From: Mucilaginibacter flavus | Lineage (GTDB): Bacteria > Bacteroidota > Bacteroidia > Sphingobacteriales > Sphingobacteriaceae | NCBI RefSeq assembly: GCF_030409315.1 | Contig: NZ_JAUFPS010000026.1 | Coordinates: forward strand, 214,008-278,007 | DNA length: 64,000 nucleotides | Direction of reading: 5' to 3' | Shown: piece by piece, positions 61,758 through 64,000 of the stretch | How positions within the stretch are numbered: the first letter of the stretch is position 1 | How the letters are laid out: each line of letters opens with the position of its first letter | Made by a program: the position numbers and the translations under genes | The notes under the pieces: model-generated | Databases searched by the model: none | The model's input: the letters and a program-made list of their open reading frames with translations, nothing else | Told to the model about the DNA's origin: nothing

Positions 61758-63164
61758 TTAATAACCCGGATTTTGCTTGATGGCAGGGTCGGTATTCACC
61801 TGAGATTGTGGAACCGGCATCAGTAAATTATGCTGGTCGATAGTGATCAGGATATTGTTGTCTTTAAACCATTGGTTCATTACGGTAACTGCCGTTCCTG
61901 TGCGTAACAAGTCGAACCAGCGATGGCCTTCGCCAATTAATTCCAGCCTTCGCTCCAGCGCAATGGCATCGCGCAGGGTGGCCTGGTTTGCAGCAGCGGT
62001 ACCTGCCAAACCGGCCCGTGTCCTGATCGCATTTAAATAAGTAACTGACTGGCTTACGTTACCCAGCTCATTTTCAATTTCAGCCAGCATTAAAATCACA
62101 TCTGCATAACGCAAGACCACAAAATCACTTGGCCCGTCTGCCAGTACGGTACTTGGCGGCGGGCTGAGTTTATTATCAAATGGAGCACCTGTAGCTGCCA
62201 AACTTACATAAACACCTTTACGCAAATCGTTAGCAGCATAAAGGTTATACAAACTTAAGGTGGGCAGGTTATGGCCTTTGGCTCCACTTATCGTAGCTGA
62301 TGGACTAAACTGCTGATACATTGGGCTGCCTTCTGAATTACCATTGATGCCGGATGTAAACTGCACACTAAAGATGATTTCTTTATTGTTCTCATTGCTT
62401 ACAGCGAAAACATCCTGTACCCGCGGTAGTAATGCATGTTTCCCTGAATTTACTACAGTCAATAATTGCGTCTCGGCACCGGCATAATCTTTTAGTGTCA
62501 GGTAAACCTTTCCTAACAATGTCTCGGCTGCCGTTTTCATCACCCGTCCGGGTTGTGATGGCACATCGGGCAAAAAGCCAACAGCCGCTGTTAAATCGGT
62601 TTTGATCTGGGCATAAACCTGGGTGGCTGACTGACGGCCCTGACCAAATGCCTGATTCGGGTCGGTTGTTTCGGTAGTAACTAATGGCACATCACCATAA
62701 AGCCTGACCAGGTTAAAATACATTAGGGCCCTTATAAATAACATTTCCCCTTTTCTGGCCTGTTTGAGCGTGGCATTGGTATAGGTAATGCCATCTATAC
62801 GATTTAACACCACATTAGCTTTTTGTATAGCCTGGTACGAATCACGCCAGGTCGTTTCAATGATGTCGTTAGATGGTATGGTTGTAAACTGGTCCAACTG
62901 ACCAAAATTTCCGTTATCATTAGAGGGTACCTGATCGAACGTATTATCTGATGGTATTTCGGCAAATGCCGGAAGGTATAAACCATAGAGGCCTGTTGAT
63001 TGCAAGTTGCCGTAAACGGCATTGATATATTCTTCGGTCTCGGTTTGATTGGTCAGGAATTTACCGATATCCTTTGCCGTAGACGGACTTTGATAAAGCT
63101 CCTTTTTGCAGGACATCGTAGTAAAACAAAAAAAGGCTATGATAATAATGAGTTTGTTTTTCAT
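61758..63164 (-). CDS. RagB/SusD family outer-membrane lipoprotein
   Basis: 468 aa lipoprotein (MKNKLIIIIAFFCFTTMSCK, lipobox Cys at about 19). SusD-type alpha-helical TPR scaffold: FIRALMYFNLVRLYGDVPLV (about 143-162), AETLLGKVYLTLKDYAGAE, VLRYADVILMLAEIENELG and RRLELIGEGHRWFDLLRTG with the terminal LLMPVPQSQVNTDPAIKQNP. It binds the ligand in front of its TonB-dependent transporter. Paired with the SusC gene, which ends 12 bp upstream. Confidence 0.95.
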   Translation of the reverse strand: MKNKLIIIIAFFCFTTMSCKKELYQSPSTAKDIGKFLTNQTETEEYINAVYGNLQSTGLYGLYLPAFAEIPSDNTFDQVPSNDNGNFGQLDQFTTIPSNDIIETTWRDSYQAIQKANVVLNRIDGITYTNATLKQARKGEMLFIRALMYFNLVRLYGDVPLVTTETTDPNQAFGQGRQSATQVYAQIKTDLTAAVGFLPDVPSQPGRVMKTAAETLLGKVYLTLKDYAGAETQLLTVVNSGKHALLPRVQDVFAVSNENNKEIIFSVQFTSGINGNSEGSPMYQQFSPSATISGAKGHNLPTLSLYNLYAANDLRKGVYVSLAATGAPFDNKLSPPPSTVLADGPSDFVVLRYADVILMLAEIENELGNVSQSVTYLNAIRTRAGLAGTAAANQATLRDAIALERRLELIGEGHRWFDLLRTGTAVTVMNQWFKDNNILITIDQHNLLMPVPQSQVNTDPAIKQNPGY

Positions 63165-63176
63165 GTTTATAATCGC

Positions 63177-64000
63177 TTAAAATGTAACATTTGCGCCAAA
63201 TATAAATGAGCGCGCTACGGGATAGTTGGTATTGGCAAGACCGTCGGTCAACACACTGCTGCTGGTGGCATCCGGGTTATAACCCCTGTATTTCGTCCAG
63301 GTAAACAGGTTGTTGGCTGTGGTGTATAAGCGGATATGGCTGATTCTTATTTTCGACGTCCAGGCATCGGGCAGATTATAGGCTATCTGGAGATTGCGTA
63401 ACCTTAAATAACTGCCGTCATAATAAAAGATACTGGAAGCCCTGGTTAAACGGCGTGCTGAGGATAAGTTGCCCAGGTTTGGCGCGGCGTAAAAACCGTT
63501 AGGGTTTGCAACGGGATCATAACGGTTATCAAAATAATACTGGCTTGGCATGGCAAACCCTTCTCCTGAATCATCCAGGGTGGCTAGTCCCCGGTCAAAT
63601 ATTTTGCGCCCGTAGACACCGTTGAAGGAGAAATTTAATTCGAACCTTTTGTAGTTTACATTACCCCCAAACCCATAGCTGAATTTAGGATTGTAGGTAC
63701 CGAACGCTTTTTGATCGCGGCTGTCGATGATCCCATCATGATTGACATCCTCGACGATATAATCACCGACAAGCGTGCCGGCCAGATGCGGGGTGTTATT
63801 GATGGCTGCCTGGTTTTTATAAACACCGGTAATATTGTAGCCATACATTTCCGCTACGGGGCCACCTACCTTAGTTACAAAATTGCTTTCCGCACCCTGG
63901 ATAATTTGTGTTTGCCCCGGCGCAAGTGCCAGAACCTTGTTGACGTTGGTGGCTATATTGGCGTTAAAGCCCAGTTTAACTGCACCTGCTGTAAAATTGT
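63177..64000 (-). CDS. SusC/RagA TonB-dependent receptor, C-terminal part (runs off the window)
   Basis: The reading frame is open to the window edge, so only the C-terminal 275 codons are present. Before the visible Met at 63848 the frame already reads NKVLALAPGQTQIIQGAESN, so that Met is internal. Barrel strands with DVNHDGIIDSRDQKAFGTYN, KFSYGFGGNVNYKRFELNFS and the usual end NLFTWTKYRGYNPDA and ...SFIFGANVTF identify SusC. Porin of the SusCD complex; ligand is unknown. Confidence 0.93.
   Translation of the reverse strand, partial: NFTAGAVKLGFNANIATNVNKVLALAPGQTQIIQGAESNFVTKVGGPVAEMYGYNITGVYKNQAAINNTPHLAGTLVGDYIVEDVNHDGIIDSRDQKAFGTYNPKFSYGFGGNVNYKRFELNFSFNGVYGRKIFDRGLATLDDSGEGFAMPSQYYFDNRYDPVANPNGFYAAPNLGNLSSARRLTRASSIFYYDGSYLRLRNLQIAYNLPDAWTSKIRISHIRLYTTANNLFTWTKYRGYNPDATSSSVLTDGLANTNYPVARSFIFGANVTF

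Overview
The window looks like chromosomal DNA of a Bacteroidota bacterium of the family Sphingobacteriaceae (Mucilaginibacter or Pedobacter type). The grounds are a SusC/SusD pair, promoter -7 boxes of the TAnnTTTG form, weak or absent Shine-Dalgarno sequences, RHS proteins of the DUF6443 class, a Bacteroidota-type tyrosine integrase, and the many small palindromic intergenic elements. The genus is an inference from these traits.

Layout. 0-15.7 kb is mostly housekeeping: cmk, fmt, a NamZ-like muramidase, an FtsX-type permease, an ECF sigma factor with a membrane-barrel partner, mazG, mnmD, a CstB-like persulfide dioxygenase-rhodanese, two VOC proteins, a small ferredoxin and ferritin. 16.0-29.7 kb is a maltose/maltodextrin and glycogen cluster: periplasmic GH13 (SusA-like), beta-phosphoglucomutase, GH65 phosphorylase, a second secreted GH13, an SLC45-type MFS transporter, GH31 alpha-glucosidase and branching enzyme GlgB. 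It can take maltodextrins apart in the periplasm, import the sugars, phosphorolyse maltose to glucose and beta-glucose-1-phosphate, and store carbon as glycogen. Two related palindromes at its first gene look like LacI-family operators.

30.3-36 kb is an accessory patch: a RepA-like ATPase, two PIN-type proteins, a Cys-rich mini-protein and a secreted orphan, each separated by copies or ends of one structured repeat. 36.2-40.9 kb is a lower-glycolysis block: pfkA, a degenerate sugar-kinase paralogue and gap in one tight operon, a divergent Nudix-type regulator, and an intact paralogue of the kinase. 41-43.1 kb holds a Tat-exported Nif3-like protein and two decayed genes.

43.4-57.8 kb begins with tRNA-Arg(UCU) and a tyrosine integrase next to a truncated sigma factor. 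After 1.2 kb of AT-rich DNA comes a seven-gene operon: four small secreted proteins sharing one C-terminal module, a 1164-residue DUF5977-type protein, a 1241-residue RHS protein with a probable toxin tip, and a candidate immunity gene. 57.8-59.5 kb is a gene graveyard (transposase and carboxypeptidase-regulatory-domain remnants). 59.5-64 kb is a SusC/SusD - MBL hydrolase - glycerophosphodiesterase operon running off the window.

A general feature is that inverted-repeat elements lie against stop codons, including at three convergent gene pairs where the two arms lie 1-11 bp from the opposing stop codons.
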